Assembly (NCBI RefSeq): GCF_030915485.1
Contig: NZ_CP133266.1
Coordinates: forward strand, 2,170,001 to 2,234,000
DNA from: Neobacillus sp. PS3-40
Lineage (GTDB): Bacteria; Bacillota; Bacilli; Bacillales; Cytobacillaceae
Direction: 5' to 3'
DNA: 64,000 bases
Both the position numbers and the translations under genes were made by a program. This document shows positions 36,710 to 45,060 of this stretch, piece after piece. Numbering within the stretch: position 1 is the stretch's first letter; every line of letters starts with the position of its first letter. The notes under the pieces are model-generated. The model saw nothing but the letters and a program-made list of their open reading frames with translations, did not search any database and was not told the origin of the DNA.

Positions 36710-37510
36710 TTATATGATCACTTTTTTCTGCGTTTCTTGGGCATCAAATAGATATTCGCCATCACCAATACTAATAATCTTGCCTTTTAATTCCTGAACT
36801 TCAGTTTTAAAGATCAATTGCTTTAACTGATTATCATTTCCCTTTTTAAAAATAAAAGACTTATCGCCAATACCGAGTATGACAGAAGTTTCATCAGATT
36901 CCTCAATTGATAGATTAAATAACGATTGCCAGTGCGCTGCAGTGATAATTGGATCTGAAACAAAAAAGACTGCACTTTCTAGCGTAACATCACCAGCCGG
37001 GTGGGGAGTAATTACCCCGAAGTCAGTGAGGCTTTCTAATCGTTCTGAATCAGTTCCCTTCCATTGAATAATAAATGGATAAACGAGATCCTGGAAGTTT
37101 TCCTCAATCGTCATCATACGCCATTCAATTAGCTGACCACGTTTATCCAAACGACTTCCATCAATAATGGCAGACAAGGTAAGGCCTTGTTCCTTCAATG
37201 ATGCCGCCGTAGCATCAATATCATCTGTACGAATTGCAATTCGTAGCATCGTTTCACGTTCTGGCAATAAAGTTACGGCATCTTTAACCACACAGTTGAC
37301 CCCAATTGATTTTTCCGCCAAATTTTGGTCTTCAATTCCTAAAAATTCAATGTAGGTTAACCCAAAATAACTAAGGGCATTATATGTACCCCATTTTTTA
37401 TGTGAGCCACCTTTGAAGGCCACTAGTTTATTATCCTTAAAGGTCTTTATTGCTGTTTCCAAATCATTTATATAATGAACGGTATGATCCCAATTTAATG
37501 TTGTCATCAT
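36710..37510 (-). CDS. VOC/glyoxalase-like domain protein
   Basis: 266 residues. It starts NWDHTVHYINDLETAIKTF, and the phrase WGTYNALSYFGLTYIEFLG is typical of the Glyoxalase_3 (PF13468) group. A second copy of the fold appears in the C-terminal half (TLESAVFFVSDP). VOC proteins act on or bind small molecules through a metal; the chemistry here is unknown. Its ATG overlaps the stop codon of the ProC-like gene (ATGA), so the two are translationally coupled. It is the last gene of the operon that begins with a SAM riboswitch, which suggests a role in sulfur or methyl-group metabolism. Confidence 0.75.
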   Translation of the reverse strand: MMTTLNWDHTVHYINDLETAIKTFKDNKLVAFKGGSHKKWGTYNALSYFGLTYIEFLGIEDQNLAEKSIGVNCVVKDAVTLLPERETMLRIAIRTDDIDATAASLKEQGLTLSAIIDGSRLDKRGQLIEWRMMTIEENFQDLVYPFIIQWKGTDSERLESLTDFGVITPHPAGDVTLESAVFFVSDPIITAAHWQSLFNLSIEESDETSVILGIGDKSFIFKKGNDNQLKQLIFKTEVQELKGKIISIGDGEYLFDAQETQKKVII

Positions 37511-38319
37511 TCATGATCCCTACCTAATTGAGTTGTTCGCTTAACAGCCGCAAGTACACTTCTTTGTAGACCAGCCGCAAAGTCACTGTTATTTAATTCA
37601 TAAAGGGCATGAATGCCTACGCCACCCGCTGAGTTATTACTATCGAGTAATTGCCGTGGATGGCGCCCACTTTGTTGCAGCATCACGACCGCACCAGCAA
37701 CATTTTCGAGAGCAACCTGCCATGCTTGTTCCCTAGATAGGCCTGCAAGTACGCCTGCATCTGCAAACGATTCAATGAAATAATAAACATAGTTCGGACC
37801 AGCAACACCAAAACCAGTAAAAATATCAATGAGGGATTCATCCAAATATTGAACCTTCCCAAAACCATTTAAGAAATCCTCAACCTGTTCTTTAGATGCA
37901 TAGGCATTCAGTGCCACCCCACTATATCCAAACCCAGTATCGGTCAAAGTGTTTGGAATACAGCGGATGATCGGACGCCCATCCCCTATATAGCCCGCAA
38001 GCTTTTCAATTGTCACTCCGGCAACAATCGATAGGATTGCCGTATCTTGCTTAGCGAATTGTTGAATATTCCGTCCCACTGCGGCCAAATCATCCTGTGG
38101 ACGAACCGCAATTACAATGAGATTTGCATCCGCAAGTGCAGTCTCTTGTGAGATATCATCTTTGGTACCATAAGTCCTGCTTAAAAGCCGGATGCGACTT
38201 TCGTCGATATCTGTAATGCTGATATAGTCAGCTGCAACTGTCTGATTGGATACACTAGCACGGATGATGGCTTCAGCCATTTGACCACCACCGATAAAAT
38301 GAATTCGTTTCTTTTTCAC
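37507..38319 (-). CDS. Pyrroline-5-carboxylate reductase-like protein
   Basis: 270 residues with an N-terminal Rossmann motif (IHFIGGGQMAEAIIRA), the family stretches SIVAGVTIEKL and RCIPNTLTDTGFGYSGVAL, and the C-terminal P5CR domain (FGVAGPNYVYYFIESFADAGV, then NNSAGGVGIHAL). Bona fide ProC makes proline; its position here in an S-box operon, with no other proline genes, makes a different imine or keto substrate more likely. The start codon is GTG with GGAAGGAG ahead, 15 bases after the lipoprotein gene. The normal Gly-x-Gly pattern is GGGQMA, so NADPH binding should be intact. Confidence 0.8.
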   Translation of the reverse strand: MKKKRIHFIGGGQMAEAIIRASVSNQTVAADYISITDIDESRIRLLSRTYGTKDDISQETALADANLIVIAVRPQDDLAAVGRNIQQFAKQDTAILSIVAGVTIEKLAGYIGDGRPIIRCIPNTLTDTGFGYSGVALNAYASKEQVEDFLNGFGKVQYLDESLIDIFTGFGVAGPNYVYYFIESFADAGVLAGLSREQAWQVALENVAGAVVMLQQSGRHPRQLLDSNNSAGGVGIHALYELNNSDFAAGLQRSVLAAVKRTTQLGRDHE

Positions 38320-38334
38320 CGTAAATACTCCTTC

Positions 38335-39156
38335 CTAATTGCTTCCCCATGCTTCTGGAAGAATGAAACCATCGTATTTTCCCTGAGACTTAATATACTT
38401 TTCAAACTTGGTGGATTCATATGCTGCTTTTAAGTCTTTTGCCCATTTTGTATTTTTATTCTTCTTATTTATAGATACGATAATTCGATGCTGTTTAGGT
38501 GTATTTTCAACTTTCAATGCATCGGTAATTTTTTTACCAGCATTGGCAATATAATTCCCATTCACAACACCGTAATCAACATCTGCAAGTGACACCAAAA
38601 TTTGAGCTGGATCCAAAACCTTTAATTTAATATCGTATTTATTTGGCTCAACACTATTTAGGTTAAAATTTATTGTCTTTGTATTTGATTTTACTTTCAC
38701 CCAACCAAGTTCTTCTAAAATCCTTACTGCTCGTTCTTGATTTACTGGATCATTTGGAACCGCTACCGTTGTACCATCTTTGACCTCACTAAGCGATTTA
38801 TGATTTTTAGAATACAGACCTTGAGGGGCACTAGGGACAAAGGAAATTCCTATCATATCCGTCTTTTGCTCTTTATTAACCCCTTCCATATATGCTGTAC
38901 TTTGGAAAATACTAGCGTCGATTGAACCCTCTTGCATTGCCGGATTAACCTGCATATTTTGGGAAAATGTTTTGATATTTACCTTATATCCCTTATCCTC
39001 TAAAATTGGCAAAATACTTTTACGGAACTGTTCCTCATAAGTCCCCACTCCAAAGCCAACTGTAATGTTCTTTTTATCAACTGATTTTTCCTCTTTTCCG
39101 CAGCTTGCGAGTACCAATAGTAAACCTATTAAAATAGCAATCCCTATTTTTTTCAC
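38335..39156 (-). CDS. MetQ/NlpA-family substrate-binding lipoprotein
   Basis: 273 residues. Signal peptide with lipobox VLASC (Cys 19). The mature part reads NITVGFGVGTYEEQFRKSILPILEDKGYKV and FSQNMQVNPAMQEGSIDASIFQSTAYM, all typical of the NlpA family, whose MetQ members bind methionine. No MetN ATPase or MetI permease is next to it, so it must share one elsewhere or bind another compound. Its GTG start overlaps the stop codon of the methyltransferase gene (GTGA). Under SAM riboswitch control it is probably made when S-adenosylmethionine is low. Confidence 0.85.
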   Translation of the reverse strand: MKKIGIAILIGLLLVLASCGKEEKSVDKKNITVGFGVGTYEEQFRKSILPILEDKGYKVNIKTFSQNMQVNPAMQEGSIDASIFQSTAYMEGVNKEQKTDMIGISFVPSAPQGLYSKNHKSLSEVKDGTTVAVPNDPVNQERAVRILEELGWVKVKSNTKTINFNLNSVEPNKYDIKLKVLDPAQILVSLADVDYGVVNGNYIANAGKKITDALKVENTPKQHRIIVSINKKNKNTKWAKDLKAAYESTKFEKYIKSQGKYDGFILPEAWGSN

Positions 39157-40184
39157 CGAATTATCTCCTTTTCAAATACAGAATCATGTAATTGCCCTAA
39201 AGCCTCATCCGTAACATTAACTGGAATAGAACAATTTGGAGCCAATATAAACGGTTCATCTGACGTTAGCCTTAAAGCTTCATTAGCCTGAGTCCGAATA
39301 CTGTTGATGTCGTTTTTTGCAAATAAAGAGTGATCAACACCGCCCACTTTTGTTGCTTTTAGTGGAGCAGTCAAGCCAATATTACCAGCTGCAAATGTAT
39401 CCCAGCTAATACCGTCTATCGGATAGTCATTAAAACGTTCAGGATGAGCGTAGGCACCACATGTATGAAGAATCCGCTTTCCTCGAGCCGCTTCAAGGAC
39501 AATCGAATCATATTGTCTTGAAAATTCATTGAAAGCAGGTTCATCAAACAAATCCGGATGGGCCGTACCTGTCACCGCATAGAATATTCCTTCCACACCG
39601 GCATGCTCTAGTTCTGTCACATAATCCGCCAAGGTTGATGCTATCGCATGTAAGGCACGATGGATGCCAGCAGGTTGTTCTGTGAATAGTTTCTTTAGAG
39701 AGACAGGACTTTCACTACCATAAATAGTATTTTTAACATAAGCTGATTGACCAGCTAGGAATAATAAAATGGTTAATGGTGAAAAAATAGTCTGAACAAG
39801 TGGTGTATCAGGCAGTCCTTGGCGAATTTGTTTTACAGCCTCTAATTGTTCTGCTAAAGGAGCTGAGCTTGTTGCCTTTTTTACTTGAATATCCCAAACA
39901 TCTGATGGTATCTGAATTGCCGCCCTTGTTTGCTTTGGAAAAACTGACTTGTAATCATGAAAATCGTAGGTATTTCCCCATACCTCTGCATAATAGGTTG
40001 CACGCGGATTAATTTTCACCCAATCCCAATCAAATTGCTTGGTGAACGAAACCGTCGCTTCTGCTAGATCTTCTGCATTCTGTTCTTTATCGATAAAATG
40101 TCTCCACCCACTAACAATCGGGCGATCTGCCCGTTCACCACACAGTAATGCTTCAAAACGCTCTTTCTTTTGCCAAATACCCAT
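39153..40184 (-). CDS. URO-D/MtaA-type methyltransferase
   Basis: 343 residues of the uroporphyrinogen decarboxylase superfamily. The opening GIWQKKERFEALLCGERADRP is typical. True HemE is essential and has a different catalytic loop; here the motif His 240-x-Cys 242 (RILHTCGAY) with Cys 318 (APNCSIP) matches the zinc site H-x-C-x(~75)-C of the MtaA/MtbA thiol methyltransferases, which pass methyl groups from methylcobalamin to a thiol. Together with the SAM riboswitch, homocysteine or another thiol is a plausible acceptor. Start: ATG with GGGAGG ahead; the frame stays open upstream but enters the riboswitch terminator. First gene of a four-gene operon. Confidence 0.8.
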   Translation of the reverse strand: MGIWQKKERFEALLCGERADRPIVSGWRHFIDKEQNAEDLAEATVSFTKQFDWDWVKINPRATYYAEVWGNTYDFHDYKSVFPKQTRAAIQIPSDVWDIQVKKATSSAPLAEQLEAVKQIRQGLPDTPLVQTIFSPLTILLFLAGQSAYVKNTIYGSESPVSLKKLFTEQPAGIHRALHAIASTLADYVTELEHAGVEGIFYAVTGTAHPDLFDEPAFNEFSRQYDSIVLEAARGKRILHTCGAYAHPERFNDYPIDGISWDTFAAGNIGLTAPLKATKVGGVDHSLFAKNDINSIRTQANEALRLTSDEPFILAPNCSIPVNVTDEALGQLHDSVFEKEIIR

Positions 40185-40207
40185 ACAATTACCTCCCTTT
40201 TTCACCA

Positions 40208-40382
40208 ATAAAAAAACTCTTCTTAGGAAATAAGAAGAGGAAAATTGTCTGGTGAGACGCCCCTTCTTATCTACCAAGCATTACACTTGTTGGAATTAGC
40301 ACAGTGCTCTTTTAAAGTCTGCTGCTGAGGTATCAACGGGCCAAGTCCCTTCACCTCTCTAGATAAGAAATCCGAGTTATTT
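40208..40382 (-). promoter_or_regulatory. SAM-I (S-box) riboswitch with terminator
   Basis: Read on the minus strand: P1 TTCTTATCTA pairs with TAGATAAGAA; between them are AGAGGTGAAGGGACTTGGCC, CGTTGATACCTCAGCAGC and the P4-like part ending AATGCTTGG, the classic S-box core. The expression platform is the stem CTCTTCTTA / TAAGAAGAG followed by TTTTTTTATT (40210-40240). High SAM should stop transcription before the methyltransferase gene. Confidence 0.93.
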
Positions 40383-40397
40383 AATTGGAATAATAAG

Positions 40398-40426
40398 ATA
40401 ATAGCATGCTGGAAATGATTGGTCAA
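40398..40426 (-). promoter_or_regulatory. SigA promoter of the SAM riboswitch operon
   Basis: On the minus strand TTGACC, 17 bases, TATTAT, with TG one base ahead of the -10 (extended -10). It lies 20 bases before the aptamer. Confidence 0.8.
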
Positions 40427-40469
40427 TCCATTTTAAGAAAATTAAATTTTATCTGTAAAATCAAGCAAT

Positions 40470-40500
40470 AAAAAAACAAGGTGAAAAATTTCCCACCTTG
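40470..40500 (-). terminator. Terminator of the lysine importer operon
   Basis: CAAGGTG / CACCTTG stem with a 10-base loop, followed on the minus strand by TTTTTTT, 14 bases past the ATPase stop codon. Confidence 0.85.
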
Positions 40501-40513
40501 TGATTAATAGCTG

Positions 40514-41236
40514 CTATAAAATTTGATTTAAAAACCGTTGTGTTCGCTCATGCTTAGGATTAACAAAAAATTCACTTGGAGGGCCCTCTTCGATTATATT
40601 TCCATCTGCGAGCATGATAATTCGATCTGCAACTTCTTTTGCGAATCCCATTTCATGAGTGACAATTACCATCGTCATTCCATCACTTGCAAGATCCTTC
40701 ATAACCTGTAGTACCTCTCCAACAAGTTCAGGATCCAAGGCAGAGGTTGGTTCATCAAAAAGCATAACTTTTGGTTCCATTGCCAATGCTCTCGCAATAG
40801 CAACACGTTGCTTTTGCCCACCAGACAGTTGGTCTGGATAATAGTGGGCTTTATCATGTAAACCTACCTTTTGAAGGAGGACCATCGCTTTTGAACTAGC
40901 ATCTACCTTTGACACTCCCCTTACATAGATAGGAGCCTCGATGATATTTTCCAACACTGTCTTATGGGGAAATAGGTTGAAATGCTGGAACACCATCCCA
41001 ACCTTTTCCCTTATTTTATTAAGGTTCGTCTTCGCAAGATTTATAACTTCAGCATCAATGGTGATGTTCCCACTCTCTGCAACTTCTAGAAAATTTAAGC
41101 AGCGCAAGAGAGTACTTTTTCCGGAACCACTTGCACCTATAAGAACAACAACCTCTTGCTCGTTTACTTTTAAATCAATGCCTTTTAATACTTGGAGATT
41201 ACCGAAGGATTTTGATAAATTTTTTATTTCAATCAC
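40514..41236 (-). CDS. Lysine (polar amino acid) ABC transporter ATP-binding protein
   Basis: 240 residues, the usual GlnQ/HisP-type size. Walker [16 protein letters not shown], signature [15 protein letters not shown] and Walker [15 protein letters not shown] with catalytic Glu are intact. It overlaps the permease gene by a few bases. Third gene of a three-gene importer led by a lysine riboswitch, so lysine is the likely substrate. It should assemble as a homodimer under the permease pair at the membrane. No oddities seen. Confidence 0.9.
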   Translation of the reverse strand: MIEIKNLSKSFGNLQVLKGIDLKVNEQEVVVLIGASGSGKSTLLRCLNFLEVAESGNITIDAEVINLAKTNLNKIREKVGMVFQHFNLFPHKTVLENIIEAPIYVRGVSKVDASSKAMVLLQKVGLHDKAHYYPDQLSGGQKQRVAIARALAMEPKVMLFDEPTSALDPELVGEVLQVMKDLASDGMTMVIVTHEMGFAKEVADRIIMLADGNIIEEGPPSEFFVNPKHERTQRFLNQIL

Positions 41237-41916
41237 GCGATACTTACCTCCTTCGGCTTACTCACATCAAACTTTTTCTCAATTCGATTCGTAAACCATG
41301 TGAAAATGAGAACGATGATCAAATAATAAAGTCCCACTACAAAATACGTTTCAAACGGCATATAGTTTTCACCTTGTACACTAAGTGCAGTGTTATACAA
41401 GTCCGTAACAGATATATAGGCGACAAGGGATGAATCCTTTAAGCTAATGATAAATTGATTCGCAAGAGGCGGAATTGCTCTTTTGAAAGCTTGTGGGAAA
41501 ATAATTCTTCTCATTGAAAGAGAATAAGGCATCCCTAGTGACCTAGCCGCTTCCATTTGTCCCCGATCAATTGATTGGATAGTCCCTCTGAATATTTCAG
41601 CAATATATGCACCTGTATGAATACTCAAGGCAAGCGCACCTGCAGTGAAACTATCCAAATTTACGATATTCGCTAAGCCATAATATAAAAACATAATCTG
41701 AACAATCAGTGGAGTACCACGTATAATTCCAATATAAATATCAGAAATACGATTAAGTAATTTAATAGACGAAATTTTAAACCCTGCAAAGATAAACCCA
41801 ATTATTGTCGCAATTACAAGAGAAACGGCTGTTATAGAGATCGTCATCCATGAGGCCTTTAAAAATGCCATTCCATGTTCATTCAGAATTCCCATTATAT
41901 TTTGCAAAAAAGTCAT
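41233..41916 (-). CDS. Lysine (polar amino acid) ABC transporter permease
   Basis: 227 residues of the His/Glu/Gln/Arg/opine permease family, with four or five helices and the EAA loop [29 protein letters not shown], which binds the ATPase. [19 protein letters not shown] is another typical stretch. It works as a homodimer or with itself in the membrane. It is followed directly by the ATPase gene, with a few bases of overlap. Substrate from the upstream lysine riboswitch. Confidence 0.9.
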   Translation of the reverse strand: MTFLQNIMGILNEHGMAFLKASWMTISITAVSLVIATIIGFIFAGFKISSIKLLNRISDIYIGIIRGTPLIVQIMFLYYGLANIVNLDSFTAGALALSIHTGAYIAEIFRGTIQSIDRGQMEAARSLGMPYSLSMRRIIFPQAFKRAIPPLANQFIISLKDSSLVAYISVTDLYNTALSVQGENYMPFETYFVVGLYYLIIVLIFTWFTNRIEKKFDVSKPKEVSIA

Positions 41917-41955
41917 GATATCTCTATAGGCCTCCTTTACTAAAAATTACATAAA

Positions 41956-42756
41956 CTACTTTTTCTCTAAAATATTTTCATTGAACCACTTTTTACTGAT
42001 CTTGTCATAAGTACCATCATCACGCATCAATTGAATGGCTTTATTAATTTTATCAACTAATTGTTTATTTCCCTCTTTAACCGCTACACTTACGCGATCT
42101 TCATTTAGCAAGTCACCAACTGCTTTAATTTTTAAGCCTTTTTCATTTTTAGCACTAACCCCAACAATTTTATCGGTAATGACAGCATCTAATCTACCTA
42201 ATGCCAAGTCTTGAAGCGCATTTACGTCTGTTGGGTATCCCTTTACATTATCGGATAATTTCTCAGCCATATCCTTCCATGTACTTGCTTGAATAACTCC
42301 AATTGTTTTTCCTTTTAAATCCTCTTTTGATGCAATATCACTATCTTCTCCTACGAAAATTTGTGCACCAGATAGATAGTATGGGTTTGTAAAATCAACT
42401 TGCTTATCCCGTTCAGGTGTTGCAGTCATACTTCCGATAATAGCATCATATTTATTTGCTTTTAATCCTTGGATGATCGTTTCCCATGGATTGGTGACTG
42501 GATTTGCTTTTAGCCCGATCCGTTTTGCTATTTCAGTTCCAATTTCCACATCAAAACCTGTTAGCTTTCCGTCTTTCTTAAAGTTTAATGGTGGATAAAT
42601 ACCTGTCATTGAAAAGGTTAAAGAACCTTCATTTACTAGTTTGAAGTCCGAACCCTCTGCTTTCGCAGTCTTTTCTGTACTGTTGCTTGCTTTACTTCCA
42701 CATGCTGAAAGGACCAAAAGCAAAGCAATCACTGATATAATCATCAGTTTTTTCAT
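41956..42756 (-). CDS. Lysine ABC transporter substrate-binding lipoprotein
   Basis: 266-residue SBP_bac_3 lipoprotein with lipobox LSAC (Cys 20). The mature domain has FSMTGIYPPLNFKKDGKLTGFDVEIGTEIAKRIG, the usual start of polar amino acid binding proteins, and ITDKIVGVSAKNEKG further on. It is the first structural gene of the importer, and its leader carries an L-box riboswitch, which strongly suggests lysine. The start follows AAAGGGGGAAT with usual spacing. A divergent copy of the A repeat lies between the riboswitch and this gene. Confidence 0.9.
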   Translation of the reverse strand: MKKLMIISVIALLLVLSACGSKASNSTEKTAKAEGSDFKLVNEGSLTFSMTGIYPPLNFKKDGKLTGFDVEIGTEIAKRIGLKANPVTNPWETIIQGLKANKYDAIIGSMTATPERDKQVDFTNPYYLSGAQIFVGEDSDIASKEDLKGKTIGVIQASTWKDMAEKLSDNVKGYPTDVNALQDLALGRLDAVITDKIVGVSAKNEKGLKIKAVGDLLNEDRVSVAVKEGNKQLVDKINKAIQLMRDDGTYDKISKKWFNENILEKK

Positions 42757-42773
42757 CCTAATTCCCCCTTTTT

Positions 42774-42875
42774 ATAAAGAAAACTTGGCTAGCGCCAAGC
42801 CTTAAGGCGCCGGCGATCGCCTAGTTGCACTTATGCTGCTAAGCAGAATTTATGAATATAAATTTTCTGCTTAGC
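42774..42875 (+). repeat. Dispersed ~100-bp hairpin repeat, divergent copy A4
   Basis: Same plan as A1-A3 but with changed stems: CTTGGC/GCCAAG instead of CTCGC/GCGAG, GCCTTAAGGC instead of CCCCTAAGGG, the conserved core CTAGTTGCACTTATG, and a longer terminal hairpin GCTAAGCAGAATTTAT / ATAAATTTTCTGCTTAGC. It stands within the leader of the lysine importer mRNA, in antisense. Confidence 0.75.
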
Positions 42876-42883
42876 AAAAAAAA

Positions 42884-43140
42884 AACACCGCCAGAATTGA
42901 ATATGACGGTGTTCTTTACACCCTCATCCATAAGCATTGAAAGAATAGTTCTCCACAATTCATTTGAATTGTGACAGTTCTGCCCCTATTCGAGTGCAGC
43001 CCCAGCCTCCTGAAAACAGTGATTTCAGAAGCTTCGGCGATTTATCCTTTTTCCTATTTTCATAGATTTCACTTAAATCTCCAATAGGATACTAATAAAA
43101 ATCGCGACCTCTACCCCATCTCAATGCTCTTGTAGATGAG
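42884..43140 (-). promoter_or_regulatory. Lysine (L-box) riboswitch with terminator
   Basis: On the minus strand: CTCATC ... AGCATTGA pairs with TCAATGCT ... GATGAG as P1. Core elements are GGGTAGAGGTCGCGA, TAGTATCCTATTGGAGA, AAAGGATAAATCGCCGAAGC and GGAGGCTGGGGCTGC, all diagnostic of the L-box. The platform is AACACCG / CGGTGTT followed by a run of ten T (42884-42914). Lysine binding should stop transcription of the importer. Confidence 0.93.
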
Positions 43141-43173
43141 GATTTATTATTTAATTTGGTAACTCATATGCAG

Positions 43174-43202
43174 ATTATATACAGGTTTTTGAATAAATAC
43201 AA
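43174..43202 (-). promoter_or_regulatory. SigA promoter of the lysine importer
   Basis: On the minus strand TTGTAT, 17 bases, TATAAT, about 35 bases before the riboswitch. Confidence 0.8.
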
Positions 43203-43237
43203 TACTTTTTCTACAAATTTCAACATATTCAAAGTTC

Positions 43238-43265
43238 TTGACGTATGTTTATACTTTGATATACA
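43238..43265 (+). promoter_or_regulatory. Candidate promoter of the RocB-like gene
   Basis: TTGACG, 16 bases, TATACA; 44 bases ahead of the start codon. No sigma-54 element was seen, unlike rocABC of B. subtilis. Confidence 0.5.
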
Positions 43266-43308
43266 TTCTTATTAATACTAAAATTATACTAAAAAAGGTG
43301 GCTTTATC

Positions 43309-44958
43309 ATGTTGCAATGTCGCGAAGACGTGCTGGCTTTTACAAAACAACTCGTTAACATTGAAAGTATTGTTAACACAGAAGGTGAAAAAGCCATTTC
43401 CCAATCTTTATTTTCAATACTTTCTAATCTCCCATATTTCACAAACAATCCTTCTCATATAAAAATAGCCCAAACCATAAATGATGATCACGAGAGATAC
43501 AATGTTCTTGCATTTGTAAAAGGGACTAAAGGAACTAGTAAACGGACAGTTATTCTTATGGGGCATATGGATACTGTTGGCATTGATGATTTTAACCAAT
43601 TAAAGAAACTAGCTTGCTTCCCAGATGAATTAATGGAAGCTCTAAAACATGAGGATCTACCACCTTCTGCTCAGGATCATTTGCAATCGGGTGACTGGTT
43701 ATTTGGGCGAGGTATCCTCGATATGAAGAGTGGTGTAGCAAGTCATCTGTATTTGTTAAAACATTATTCAGAGCATCCCGAAGAGTTAGATGGAAACATT
43801 GTTTTCTTAGCAGAGTGTGATGAAGAAGATAGCTCCCATGGAGTTCTTTCCGCTTTAAAAACATTTAAAAGTTGGAAAGAGGAACATCATTTTGACTATG
43901 TTGCAGCCATCAATTCAGACTTTGTTTCACCACGATATGTTGGAGATGAAAATCGTTATATTTATAAAGGGACAGTGGGAAAACTTTTACCCTCTTTTTT
44001 CATAACCGGAGCAGAAACACATGTAGGTTCCTGTTTTGAAGGGTTGGATCCAAACTTTATTGCTGCTGAATTAACGAGACAAATTAATTACAACCCTGAA
44101 CTTTGCAACGAAGCTTTTGGTGAGACTACTGTTCCACCAGTCTCTTTAAAACAAACAGATTTAAAGCCATCCTATACTGTTCAGACAGCGTTGTCAGCCT
44201 ATGTGTACTATAATTTTTTCATTCATTCATGGTCTCCTAAAGATGTACTAACGAAGTTAAAAGAACAAGCATTAATCGCATTTAAGCGGTCCCTTGCTTC
44301 TTTTGATGATAGATATAAGCAATATTGTGCCTTGAGCGGTGAACCTTATCTGAATCCACCTTGGGGGCCAAGGGTTTACACATATGAGGAAATGGAACAA
44401 ATGCTTATTGAAGAGAATGGCAATCCGTTCGTTTCACATATGGATCAATTTAAACAAACGCTCTTACTAGATACTACACTTGACACAAGAATGTTTGCAG
44501 CAAGAGTAGTCGAAGAGGCTTGGAAATGGATGAAGGATAAAAATCCGGCCATTATACTTTTCTATTCCTCTCTTTATTCACCAAGAATAGAATTGACAGG
44601 AAAAACAAATCACGAACAAGCTTTAATTGACGCATTGGATCAAGCGGTGGAAGCCGTACAGCCAAATTACCAATTTCCTATTATCACCAGAAATTTCTTC
44701 CCGTATATTTCAGATATGAGCTTTGTTGCCCTAAGTGATGATGATGAAGGCATAAATGCTGTATCAACTAATGACCCTGGTTGGGGTACAAAGCATTATG
44801 TTGACTATCAAGATATTCGAGATATTAATGTACCTGTAATCAACATTGGCCCTTATGGATTAGATGCCCATAAAAAACTAGAGAGAATGGAAATGACCTA
44901 CTCTCTTGAAATGGTGCCAAATTTAACAAACCTTGTCATAAAAAATCTACTTAAATAG
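43309..44958 (+). CDS. RocB-like M20 peptidase
   Basis: 549 residues, close to the length of B. subtilis RocB (arginine utilisation). Metal-binding stretches of the M20 family are visible: LMGHMDTVGIDDF, GRGILDMKSGVASH and FLAECDEEDSSHG. RocB's exact reaction is not established; it is thought to be a deacylase or peptidase in arginine use. No other roc gene is near. It is divergent from the lysine importer, which hints at use of basic amino acids or their derivatives. The start has AAGGTGG ahead, and a terminator follows. Confidence 0.82.
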   Translation: MLQCREDVLAFTKQLVNIESIVNTEGEKAISQSLFSILSNLPYFTNNPSHIKIAQTINDDHERYNVLAFVKGTKGTSKRTVILMGHMDTVGIDDFNQLKKLACFPDELMEALKHEDLPPSAQDHLQSGDWLFGRGILDMKSGVASHLYLLKHYSEHPEELDGNIVFLAECDEEDSSHGVLSALKTFKSWKEEHHFDYVAAINSDFVSPRYVGDENRYIYKGTVGKLLPSFFITGAETHVGSCFEGLDPNFIAAELTRQINYNPELCNEAFGETTVPPVSLKQTDLKPSYTVQTALSAYVYYNFFIHSWSPKDVLTKLKEQALIAFKRSLASFDDRYKQYCALSGEPYLNPPWGPRVYTYEEMEQMLIEENGNPFVSHMDQFKQTLLLDTTLDTRMFAARVVEEAWKWMKDKNPAIILFYSSLYSPRIELTGKTNHEQALIDALDQAVEAVQPNYQFPIITRNFFPYISDMSFVALSDDDEGINAVSTNDPGWGTKHYVDYQDIRDINVPVINIGPYGLDAHKKLERMEMTYSLEMVPNLTNLVIKNLLK

Positions 44959-44978
44959 TAGCCTAAAAATTAAGGAAC

Positions 44979-45014
44979 AAAGAAACCCACCTATTCTATC
45001 AGGCGGGTTTCTTT
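44979..45014. terminator. Terminator between rocB-like and lpd genes
   Basis: AAAGAAACCCACCT / AGGCGGGTTTCTTT, one mismatch, loop of eight bases. It can serve both converging genes. Confidence 0.8.
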
Positions 45015-45060
45015 CACTTGCTTTACGAATCTAGCTCAAGAAAATAGAGCAAGCTTCCTA

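Noticed and set aside
39153-40184. Haem-pathway uroporphyrinogen decarboxylase (HemE)
   Set aside because: The H-x-C and downstream Cys motif and the S-box operon context point to the MtaA-type methyltransferase branch, and no haem genes are near.
40185-40277. Upstream extension of the methyltransferase by 31 codons
   Set aside because: It runs through the riboswitch terminator stem; the internal ATG with GGGAGG is the credible start.
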